From NCBI RefSeq assembly GCF_037392515.1, contig NC_090287.1:6121501-6185500 (forward strand): a stretch of DNA of 64,000 nt, written 5' to 3'. The first letter of the stretch is position 1; each line of letters opens with the position of its first letter. Under the pieces are notes generated by a model that ran no database searches, was not told the DNA's origin, and was given only the letters and a program-made list of their open reading frames with translations. Shown here one piece after another: positions 1-12,400 of this stretch. This DNA comes from Haliotis asinina (lineage: Eukaryota; Mollusca; Gastropoda; Lepetellida; Haliotidae). A program made the translations under genes and the position numbers.

Positions 1-301
1 GTCAACCACACAACAAGTGTTGATGATGAGATACCACTCTAGTTGAGCGATCATTATCTTGGTCTCAGTTACATCTTCAGAATGCAGCTGCCTGGCACCA
101 CAACTCGACTACTTAACATGTGGATGACACAGGCTCTGACAATATATCATGGGCAGATACATGGTTCTGACAAGTACAATACTGTAATAGTGAATACATT
201 GGTACTGAACTGTTAAACTGATAACCATCATACCCTGGCATACAAAGGTCCACAACTCCCCAAACAACTTTCTCCATTGAAAATTGTGTGATGCCACTCA
301 C
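1..301. other. Start of DHTKD1 intron 18
   Basis: Downstream of the exon 18 donor. No further DHTKD1 block (human VVHPTTPAQYFHLLRRQ region) is readable on either strand, so this is intron up to the window edge. Confidence 0.7.
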
Positions 302-402
302 CTGTAGAAACCTCTCAACGCGGCAGGAGGAGTGTTCAGGGCCGGCGCCGTCCATGCCGTGAGGCAGCAACATCACAAGACCACTCTGCAGTAACCACTT
401 GT
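302..402 (-). CDS. DHTKD1: DHTKD1 exon 18 (last exon inside the window)
   Basis: Acceptor GTTCCACAG, donor GTGAGT, phase 1 to 0. Encodes [20 protein letters not shown] and [13 protein letters not shown], matching human [20 protein letters not shown]. Later exons lie outside the window. Confidence 0.94.
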
Positions 403-3400
403 CTGTGGAACACATCAACAACCTGAGAGTTTCTGTCTGAATGGATGGATGGATGGAGGAGAGAGAGTGCAGGAAGGTTGCAGAGAAGGCTTATGAGGAC
501 AATTACTGGATGGATGGTTTGAAGGATGTTATACTGAAGGAGGGAGCATCAAGGGATAGATGGGTGGAGGGAATAAAAGATGGAGGAAGGGATACAGTCA
601 TGTTGAAGAAATAAAGATCAAGTTGATCAGATGGAGGACAGAGGGACTGGATAGAAGGATAAACTGATTGAGGACATAATGATAGTGGAAGATTGGTCAC
701 ATAGACAGAAAGGTTAGGCTGACAGGTGGTGAATATAGTTTGGTGGATAGGTTGACAGGTGGTGGATAGTTTGGTGGATAGGCTGACAGGTTGATAAACA
801 GACAGGTGGATAGTTTGGTGGATAGGCTGACAGGTTGATAAACAGACAGGTGGATAGTTTGGTGGATAGGATGACAGGTTGATAAACAGACAGGTGGATA
901 GTTTGGTGGATAGGATGACAGGTTGATAAACAGACAGGTGGATAGTTTGGTGGATAGGATGACAGGTTGATAAACAGACTGGTGGATAGTTTGGTGGATA
1001 GGCTGACAGTTTGATAAACAGACAGGTGGATAGTTTGGTGGATAGGCTGACAGGTTGATAAACAGACAGGTGGATAGTTTGATAGATAGACTGATAGGTT
1101 GATAAACGGGCAGGTGGATAGTTTGGTGGATAGGTTGACAGGTTGATAAACAGGCAGGTGGATAGTTTGGTGGATAGGCTGACAGGTTGATAAACAGATA
1201 GGTGGATAGTTTAGTGGATAGGCTGACAGTTTGATAAACAGACAGGTGGATAGTTTGGTGGATAGGATGACAGGCTGATAAACAGACAGGTGGATAGTTT
1301 GGTGGACAGGCTGAGAGGTTGCTAAACAGATAGGTGGATAGACAGATGGATAGTTTAGTGGATAGGCTGGCAGGGTGATAAACAGAGGTGGATAGACAGG
1401 TGGATAGTTTGGTGGATAGGCTGACAGGTTGATAAACGGGTTGGTGGATAGGATGACAGGTTGATAAACAGACAGGTGGATAGTTTGGTGGATAGGCTGA
1501 CAGGTTGATAAACAGACAGGTGGATAGTTTGGTGGATAGGCTGACAGGTTGATAAACAGACATGTGGATAGTTTAGTGGATGGGCTGACAGGTTGATAAA
1601 CGGGCTGGTGGATAGTTTAGTGGATAGGCTGACAGGTTGATAAACAGACAGGTGGATAGTTTAGTAGATTGGCTGACAGGTTGATAAACAGACAGGTGGA
1701 TAGGCTGACAGGTTGATAAACAGACAGGTGGATAGTTTGGTGGATAGGCTGACAGGTTGATAAAAAGACAGGTGGATAGTTTGGTGGATAGGATGACAGG
1801 TTGATAAACAGACTGGTGGATAGTTTGGTGGATAGGCTGACAGGTTGATAAACCGATAGGTGGATAGGCTGATAGGTTGATAAACAGACAGGTGGATAGT
1901 TTGGTGGATAGGCTGACAGGTTGATAAACAGACAGGTGGATAGTTTAGTGGATAGACTGACAGTTTGATAAACAGACAGGTGGATAGTTTGGTGGATAGG
2001 TTGATAAACAGACAGGTGGATAGTTTGGTGGATAGGATGACAGGTTGATAAACAGACAGGTGGATAGTTTAGTGGATAGGCTGACAGGTTGATAAACAGA
2101 CAGGTGGATAGTTTGGTGGATAGGCTGATAGGTTGATAAACAGGCAGGTGGATAGTTTGGTGGATAGGATGACAGGTTGTTAAACAGACAGGTGGATAGT
2201 TTGGTGGATAGGATGACAGGTTGATAAATAGACAGGTGGATAGTTTGGTGGATAGGATGACAGATTGATAAACAGACATGTGGATAGTTTAGTGGATGGG
2301 CTGACAGGTTGATAAACGGGCTGGTGGATAGTTTGGTGGATAGGCTGACAGGTTGATAAATAGACAGGTGGATAGTTTGGTGGATAGGATGACAGATTGA
2401 TAAACAGACATGTGGATAGTTTAGTGGATGGGCTGACAGGTTGATAAACGGGCTGGTGGATAGTTTGGTGGATAGGCTGACAGGTTGATAAACAGACAGG
2501 TGGATAGTTTAGTGGATAGGCTGACAGGTTGATAAACAGACAGGTGGATAGTTTAGTAGATAGGCTGACAGGTTGATAAACAGACAGGTGGATAGTTTGG
2601 TGGATAGGCTGACAGGTTGATAAACAGACAGGTGGATAGTTTGGTGGATAGGCTGATAGGTTGATAAACAGACAGGTGGATAGTTTGGTGGATAGGATGA
2701 CAGGTTGATAAACAGACTGGTGGATAGTTTAGTGGATAGGCTGACAGTTTGATGAACAGACAGGTGGAGAGTTTGGTGGATAGGATGACAGGTTGATAAA
2801 CAGACAGGTGGATAGGCTGACAGGCTGATAAACAGACAGGTGGATAGTTTGGTGGACAGGCTGAGAGGTTGCTAAACAGACAGGTGGATAGTTTGGTGGA
2901 TAGGCTGACAGGTTGATAAACAGACAGGTGGATAGTTTGGTGGATAGGCTGATAGGTTGATAAACAGACAGGTGGATAGAAAGGTGGATAGGTTGACAGG
3001 TTGATAAACAAACAGGTGGATAGTTTGGTGGATAGGCTGACAGGTTGATAAACAGACAGGTGGATAGTTTGGTGGATAGGCTGACAGGTTGATAAACGGA
3101 CAGGTGGATAGTTTGGTGGATAGGCTGACAGGTTGATAAACAGACAGGTGGATAGGCAGATGAGGAGATAATATGGATAAAAGCTTGATCAAAGACATGA
3201 TATTGGATCATTAACAAACACATGCATAAAGTGATTGGACAGATAAACATAGATTGTAGGAAAATTAGAAAGTTCATTTTGAAAAAGAAGGCAATCAGGC
3301 AGATTAATATTCACCAGAATGAAATTTTTTTAACGTAACACAAATTATTCATAAACTTCTCACAAGACAACCTAAAGTATTTAATCATTTATAAACCTTC

Positions 3401-6400
3401 TCCACTGGATACGTAGGTGTCAATGATTGCCTGGGCTCCATTAAAGAAGTCCCCGAACTGGGCCTCCCAGATGGTGAGTGTATTGGGGTTCTCTATACTA
3501 AAGCCATACTCGAAGCCGAGGACTGCCTCCTCTGTGAGAGCACTGTTAGCAACCTGGGAGAAAGTTAATGTATGTGTACTGAAATGGTGGGTGAACATCT
3601 ACAGTCATTTTTAATGTCTTATCACTTCATTAACACATTCATTATCACTTCATTAACACTGACCCTAGGCCTTTTAGTCAAGAATAGGGTTATCGTTACA
3701 GCTAAAAGAATATTTAATATTCACGGGCCTGATCCACAAAACATACCTAGAACAATGTCAGTGATAAAGTATTGAGATATAGTAGGTTGCAACATTACAA
3801 ACACTTTGTGGATTAGGACCCTGAATAGGAGATATAGCGTGAGAGTGCTGAAGTTTATCCTGGCATGTTTTATACAAATGACAAATAGAAACTTGAACTA
3901 ATGCATCACATCAAAGTCACTTACACAAAAAATCAAAACAAGAAGGCTCTGTTTCCATTTTCATGCAATGCCCATCACCGACCCAAAGAGTGGAATAAAA
4001 CACCTTATTACATGTTGTGATGCTATTACATGAACAAATGTTATTTTATTCTAAATAATAATTGATACAAATTTAAAACATGTGAAAGTTCCAACATTTT
4101 TCTCTGGGACAAGAAGAAAAGAGAATTCTCTCAACTTCCTACTGTAACAAGTTACACAACAATACCTGCCATTGTACTCTAGTTTAGTACAAGCATTTAC
4201 AAACTTCAAATCTACAAGCTTCTAACACATATGTTACTTTTATATACATGTATCAAGAAATCAAACTAAAAGGTTAACCAAATCAAGTCAAGTCAAAAAG
4301 ATATTTCGAGCTTCAATAATGTTTTTTTTCACCAATCCAAGCTAAAATTATTCCTAAACGTATATTCAGCTACATAGTGTGTCCTTCTGACAAATATTCC
4401 ACTGTACCTCTAGGTGAGCTGACTGACTGTCCGTCATGTGGTTCAGGGGGATGTAAATGCTGTCATTCTCCTGGTCAACGATCATGGCATGACGGTGACT
4501 AAATGTTCCCCGGCCGACATCTTGACCACTAATTCGAACATTGTAACCTGTTGACAAAGTATTCAGAACTCACATGAAACTGCAGTTGTTTGGAGTCTGG
4601 CACTGCAGTCTCATTGGACAAGTAAATGGAACCTGAACAGTTTTTTTTTTGCTTTGTGAACACATTTACTGAAAAATACTTAAATATTTGTTCGAATTTC
4701 CAAATTTATGAAATACTTTCTTGCAGTTTGGCACTTGACAATATATCATGTTGTCTTTTTCTGTGTAACATCGACAACAGTCACACTGAACATATCTGAA
4801 TGAATTCTGATACAAAGTAATGACTGCAGTATTGCTAGAAACTATCACTGTGGACACCCAGGATACTAACAAGTGGAACCACGGTACATACCAATGAACA
4901 AATAAAGGCATGTGATATTTCCTTTTTGATATTATCCAACCACAAGTCTGACCTTGATAGATGAGTGAGCCCATGGCGAGGGCCTCGGCCGCTGACCAGT
5001 CCAGGTCTGCTCCATCCACCATCTTCTGTCGTCGCCGCTCAATGTGGCTTTTCTGGATGGTTGGGTGCACATTCTGAAGTTGGTGCAAATTGTCACTTAA
5101 TCAACTTATCGGAGAAGAAAAACAACTTCAAAGCACTTTGCAGTCAGATGAACAAATATTTCTCGACAATTTGGTGACAAATATATCTGAGGCATTTCCA
5201 GATGACCATGTCTGCACCAGGTAGTGATTGAGGCTCAAGGACACAGAATCATCACCCAGATTCATCCTCCTGTATCCTTCTCCTACATCCCCCCACCCGT
5301 CTTCCCTACCCCACCTGGTAAGCTGAGTCATATTTTTCTGGGTTATATAAGAATGATTCACTAAAAGTAATTTCAGCACTATTACAATATATATTGCTAA
5401 TTTCAAACCAGATCTTCAAGCATAGATCCTTATTAACCTCCACGTTGATGTCTACCTACCACATCCGCAGGAATGTGTACAGACATGGCTCCAACAAACT
5501 TGAGGACATCACCACGTACTCCTGAGTCCCAGTTCGTGATGGAGTCTGACGCCTGTACAAGATGGGACCACTGCTTCTGCAGATGCTTTGGCTGGGAAAA
5601 TAATAACATTTATGAATATATATTCACTCCAATAAAACTAAGGTACCAAGAAGGTATTTAAAGACGGCGCTGTTTATTCCGATACCTCTCGATACAAATA
5701 TCAGACCTACTCATTGTAGGTCATATGACATCAACTCACACCAATTTTAAATGATTCAAACAGTATACCGGGTAATGTGGATTTTTTGTAGCCACTCAGA
5801 TGTCAGTTTTCTCCTACCACCTTGATTAACAAATTTTGACCACAACAAAATGAGTGTGGCGTAAAACTAAACTCACTCACTCTGGGGAGAGAGGGGGAGA
5901 CGAGGGACTATATTTTAAAGGATAGATCCTCTACATCATGCCTTCTAAATGTCACTTAAAGGAGTGGAGTTTTATGTACTGATGGGAATATTAGGGATAT
6001 CGAATAAAAAACCAAATTCTACTTTTCCAAAACTCCAACTGACAAACAGTGGAAGTTCCAATAAATAATTATCATGAGTGCTCCATTCCACAATACCAAA
6101 CATCACAATACTTCCTTACTGGTTACAAATACCACCTACCTGTACAACATATGAGTCAACCTTGGCCAGATCAGCTGATAATGTTGAGTTCCATTTCTGT
6201 ACAACTGTGTCTAGATCTTCAGTCCTACAGACACCCTCAGACTAATATAAACAAAACGCAACAACATACAAACAGGTTATTTTTATTAACCACATGCAAT
6301 ATAAGACAACATACTCTGGATTCATGAAGAAATATCTAGAAAAAAAGTTTTGTCATGAAATCCAGATGCTCCTGAAATAACTGTCCGGTTTTATGAGAAA

Positions 6401-9400
6401 ATGTTTTATGCACACCCACTCCTTTACATGAATATACATCCTACACTAGATAAAAAATATATTTCAATTTCATGCAACCATCATTATCTTATCACATACA
6501 TAGCTCATCAAGAGAAGTAACTCTGCATGTGTCTGTCCACCCAACCTGACTGTTCACCCATCCAACCATCCACCTGACTGCCTGCCTATCTACCCAACCA
6601 CCCACCTGACTGTCCATCCATCCACGTGCCTGACTCTCCACCCACCTGCCTGACTGTCCACCCATCCACTCACCTGCCTGACTGTCCACCCACCCACTCA
6701 CCCATTAACTCATGGGATTAAGGAAACACATAGAAATAAATATTGCCAGTAGCTCCTATCTTACCACCAGCTGTTTAGCATAGAGGTCTGGAACGCTGCT
6801 CCGAGAGTTGATGGCATGATACATGATTGGCTGGGTGAAGGTCGGGTCGTCTAGCTCATTGTGACCCCATTTGCGGAAACAAATGAGATCGATGACGACA
6901 TCTTTATGGAACCTCTGTCGATATTCCATGGCTATTGAAGTAGCTGTTATAACATCCTGGTAAACAAAACTATTGTGAGTGCAAACAAAACAAACATGAT
7001 AGCTCATGATTAGAACAGACTGGATTTTCATATTTTTAATCAGTGTTCAGTAACCAGCTTGTGTCACATTTGTTTGGAAATTATCTTGCATATTCATTAC
7101 TATTTAAGACAAGTATGATTTTCAGGCAGTTATCTGGTGTATTACCAACACTTCAGTACATCACAACAATGGAGATCTGTGGCCTGTACCCACAATATTA
7201 GGTTAGCAAGTGCCAAAGTGTCACACCTCTGGGGAATCACCATTAACATGCAGAACTGGGTAGCCATTGATCTTGGCCTGGTCACCAGCATACCTGGATG
7301 ACCTGCAAACAGGGACATTACACTCACAGAAAAATTTACATCAGATTTTCTTTCCTGCTTCAAGTAATTCCCCTTCTCATGTTCCTAACTAGGTCTGCCA
7401 TTTTGCTGACTCCACACATTAGTCACATAGTGTAACACTGTTTTGTGCCTACAGAGGAGGAAAATGGTGGTCACTTTTTTCAATTTGATCTGAAACCAAT
7501 ACATATGTCGACCTAATCAATGGTTAAGGTAAATTAGATCCATCAACTATTACTGTACATAGGTGCCTTAAGAGTTTGTGTCAGAAAATAAATATTAAAA
7601 GTAAAATGCCTTGCATTGATTAAACATTTTACAACTGTTTAAGTAATATGTTGGGCTAATTACAGCCTGTTGAAGATACATTTGTTTGAATGGCATTATC
7701 AGAAGTTGATGAGTAATAAGAATGTAAGATTCTTTATGGGTAAAAACTTCTTTATTACGTTGTCAAGCAACGGTATAAGGATCAATACTGAAACGTCGCA
7801 TCATATGTAATAAAGAAGTTGTTACCCATAAAGAATCTGACTTTGTCATGTTGAAGATACAGCCACATGGTGCGAGTCTGACAGTCTATGTCTGTACCTG
7901 CCCAGGAAGGACTCGGTGGTGAAGCCAATCTGGTTGTTGACGATGAGGTGAATGCTGCCACCAACACGGTAGTGGGGGCACTCAGCTATACAAAATGTTT
8001 CTGCTACTATTCCCTGCAATACAACATATACACAACATATGTTTTGAAGATTGAACAGTTTAGCTACCGTTGACCAAGGGCATAAGACAGGTACAACATA
8101 TATATGAAGAATATGTACAATACCTTATCTTAAATAAACTTCATGAATAACAAACTCAACATAGTGGATCACCAGAGAATCAGATAATGATGCATTGATC
8201 CCCTTCATTCCATACAGACATGAATAGTCCAGGAATCCAAAGTGGCCAGTTATGAACCATGGAGGTAAATGTTTTTTTCGTTTGTGGAATTCCTGTTGCA
8301 TTATAGAAAAACAATATTTTTTATTATTAATTTTACTGAAGGACAACTGTTGACATTAGGTGAAGGTTTTGTACAGAAGATGTGGTAGCTGGTTTCTCCT
8401 GTAATGTGCCCAAGTTATGTGGATACACTCATGGTCATGTAATAACAGTTGTATACTATCATGATCACATGACCCGTGAAGGTCCCGGGGTAGATTAGGT
8501 CTTCAGCAACCCATGCTTGCCATAAAAGGCGACTATGCTTGTCGTAAGAGGCGACTAACGGGATCAGGTGGTCAGGTTTGCTGACTTGGTTGACACATGT
8601 CATCGGTTTCCAATTGCGCAGATTGATGCTCATGTTGTTGATCACTGGATGGTCTGGTCCAGACTCAATTATTTACAGACCACAGCCATATAGCTGGAAT
8701 ATTGTTGAGTGCGGTGTAAAACTAAACTCACTCACTCACTCATGATCACATGGCTATCAATAGAAGTACTTGCAATGATAAAAGTAATAAAATTGTCCTT
8801 TTTCATGCACAATCTCACATAAACCAACAGAGCATTTTGTATGACAGTATTTTATTATATTAGATTAAGGCACCAGCATAATCTTGAATAAATTTGCTGA
8901 GTAAATTTCAAAATTCATTGCATGATAACATTATGTTATAAAGTCTTAAAAGCCACATAACTTATCAATTTCTCAATGTTCTGACACCATCACATGTGAC
9001 TCACCTGAGCAGTAAACGAGGCGTCTCCATGCACCTGTACACAGAGAACTTTCTCCCCAACCTGCCCCTCATCCCCTTGAGCATAGTCCCCCTCCCCTGC
9101 ATACAACTGCTTGGCCCTCGTCTTCCCCACAGCCACAGGGTTGTTGGCCTGGAAAACATCAAATGTTAACATTTGGTTCAAAGCTCATTAACTCATATTC
9201 CCACATATATCATGAGACTAAAAGCGACATACAATCATGGTGCAAAGGCCTTGTAGCTCACCTAAACATGTACTCAACAGTTGTATTCAAAATTTTGTTT
9301 TCCTGCTTGAAATAATGAGAAATTTATGAAAAAAACAATCAAAATATAATGTCATTTAAACATAAAATGATTACTGTTTTTTATATGGCTGCCTTTGCAG

Positions 9401-12400
9401 TGTAATTACAAATTTGATTTGAATATCCTTTTGACATTTCAAAATTATGACTTGAAGAGAATCTGGCAGCAGATTTCCATCGAGTTTCGCTACTAACAAG
9501 TGGTATAATTGTTGAGAAGATGTTGAAAATGTCCAAAAGTATGTCCAATTGTAGTTGGTCGTAACATTACCTAAAAGAGCTGATCAGAATGAACCCAATC
9601 CTGTCAATTATACAAGTCACGTATTATAAACATGTTTTTATGAAAACATTAAAAATCATTAAAAGCTAAAATTGGTACATAAACCCATTCTATGACGTAC
9701 CTCCAGATGTGATGGGTTGGGTATGAGAGACACATGAAGAGACTTGCCGCCATACTCCAGGTCCACGGATGTATCTGTGATGACCAAAATACCATGGCAG
9801 GAGATGAGGCATCTTCAGTCACCCATGGTAGCGTATCACCATTATGTTATAAAAAATACCTAGTCCTACCTGTCCCAGCTGCTACACTGAGAAGGAGATG
9901 GCACTGTCATCATTTTATCTATCACCAATTTCAAGTCACCTTAAATCAATCACCAGAAAATATTCCTTTTCTGCAGGATAATTTATCAGCATTTCAATTT
10001 AATATCACAGTCTCTCATCTGCAAACACATTGTCTATCATACACATTGTTCACAGTTGTCTTGGAGATGTTGAGCCACAAAGTACTTAAGAACTGGTGTT
10101 CTGTATTGTACATTAACAAAGGTCTGTGTGAGTGAGTGAATGAGTGAGTAAGTACTCAAGAACTGCACATTTCAATCAATGACTGGAAAGCTATTGTAGT
10201 GTATTGTAACATTAAACAAGGTCAGTGTGAGTAAGTGAATGAGTGAGCATGGTTTTACGCCACTTTTACCAGTAGTAAAGAAATATCATAGTTGGGGACA
10301 CTACAGATGGGCTTTGTACATTCTACACTTGAGGAGAATCAAATCAGGGTCTTCAGCATGGCAATGCTTTAACCCCCGGGCTACCCTACCATCCCAGGTT
10401 CAGTGTAAAGCTACATAGGTGACATTGGGCTACAGAACGTTTTGTCAGACGACAGAGACATGATAAACAAAGATGCCTGAACGTATGGACACGACAATAA
10501 AGTAAATCATTTTTATTTTACATGTTCCACTCACATGAATGTGACAAGACATCTCCAGTTCCCTTAGCACCTTCTGGAAGTTCAGTCTTCCCCTGCATCT
10601 GTAACATACAACATTGTTACACAGTTCAGTCTTCTCCTGCATCTGTAACATACAACATTGTTACACAGTTCAGTCTTCCCCTGCATCTGCAACATACAAC
10701 ATTGTTACACAGTTCAGTCTTCCCCTGCATCTGTAACATACATCATTGTTACACAGTTCAGTCTACTCCTGCATCTGCAACATACAACATTGTTACATAG
10801 TTCAGTCTACTCCTGCATCTGTAACATACAACACTGTTACATAGTTCGGTCTTCCCCTGCATCTGCAACATACAACATTGTTACACAGTTCGGTCTTCCC
10901 CTGCATCTGCAACATACATCATTGTTACATAGTTCAGTCTACTCCTGCATCTGCAACATACAACATTGTTACACAGTTTGGTCTTCCCCTGCATCTGCAA
11001 CATACAACATTGTTACACAGTTCAGTCTTCCCCTGCATCTGCAACATACATCATTGTTACATAGTTCAGTCTACTCCTGCATCTGCAACATACAACATTG
11101 TTACACAGTTCGGTCTTCCCCTGCATCTGCAACATACAACATTGTTACACAGTTCGGTCTTCCCCTGCATCTGCAACATACATCATTGTTACATAGTTCA
11201 GTCTACTCCTGCATCTGCAACATACAACATTGTTACACAGTTCGGTCTTCCCCTGCATCTGTAACATACATCATTGTTACACAGTTCAGTTTACTCCTGC
11301 ATCTGCAACATACAACATTGTTACATAGTTCAGTCTACTCCTGCATCTGCAACATACAACATTGTTACACAGTTCAGTCTTCCCCTGCATCTGCAACATA
11401 CATCATTGTTACACAGTTCAGTCTTCCCCTGCATCTGCAACATACAACATTGTTACATAGTTCAGTCTACTCCTGCATCTGCAACATACAACATTGTTAC
11501 ATAGTTCAGTCTACTCCTGCATCTGTAACATACAGCATTGTTACACAGTTCAGTCTACTCCTGCATCTGCAACATACAACATTGTTACACAGTTCAGTCT
11601 ACTCCTGCATCTGCAACATACATCATTGTTACACAGTTCAGTTTACTCCTGCATCTGTAACATACATCATTGTTACACAGTTCAGTTCAAATATTGTGAC
11701 ATTGCTTCACTGTTCAGTAGTCCTTTTTTAACATCCATGTGATTTTTATATAGATTTACATGTGAATTATGATACATTTGTGATTTGTTCAAACACCTCT
11801 GGGGTAAATCAGATATGAAGATGAATACATACCTTCCTGAACAGAACAACTGGCGGGAAGTCTAGCATACACGTGAGAAAGTTGAGGCGTCCTCTATGAG
11901 GCATGCACAGCACAATGTCTGAAATGTTATCTGAAACAAACAGAGGTGAGTCAATGTCCTATTCTGTGTGTGTCTATCCTGACTACTGGAGGTTTTATAG
12001 TGTCTGGCCATAGACACATGTTCACATGCATTACCAACTCAGACACAGTATCTTGGCTCCTCAGTCTACCATTTCACCCCAGAATTACCAGGAACTAGGC
12101 AAATGAACCAGTCAGCTCCCAAACTCAGGGCCAGCACTGTATCCACTCAACTATGGAGGCAGTCCAAGTCAAGCCGAAACTCAACATGATACATTAGATT
12201 TTCAGTTATACACTAACAGTGGATGAGAAGCCTAATGTGATCATTTTGGTTGATAAATAGAAATTTGAACTCATGTCTTTGAATAAACAACTCTTGTTCC
12301 TATAACATGAGTTTTTCTTGACATAAAATAGAATGAAAATGAAATTCTTGATTTAAAAATCAAATGAATTTTAAACTGAAATGTATACATTAACTACATA

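Noticed and set aside
697..3277. Long minus-strand ORFs (up to 288 codons) of repeated Pro/Ser/Leu/Tyr peptide
   Set aside because: All three frames of the 44-bp unit are open, so the ORFs follow from the repeat; they lie in a DHTKD1 intron.
7986..7990. TATAG as the acceptor of DHTKD1 exon 10
   Set aside because: It would delete the conserved GIV-ETF segment; the TTGCAG at 8014-8019 restores it with the right phase.
10522..11742. Plus-strand ORFs up to 357 codons of repeated His/Cys/Ser/Leu peptide
   Set aside because: Translation of the 44-bp array, antisense to DHTKD1 exon 7; no start, splice or conservation support.
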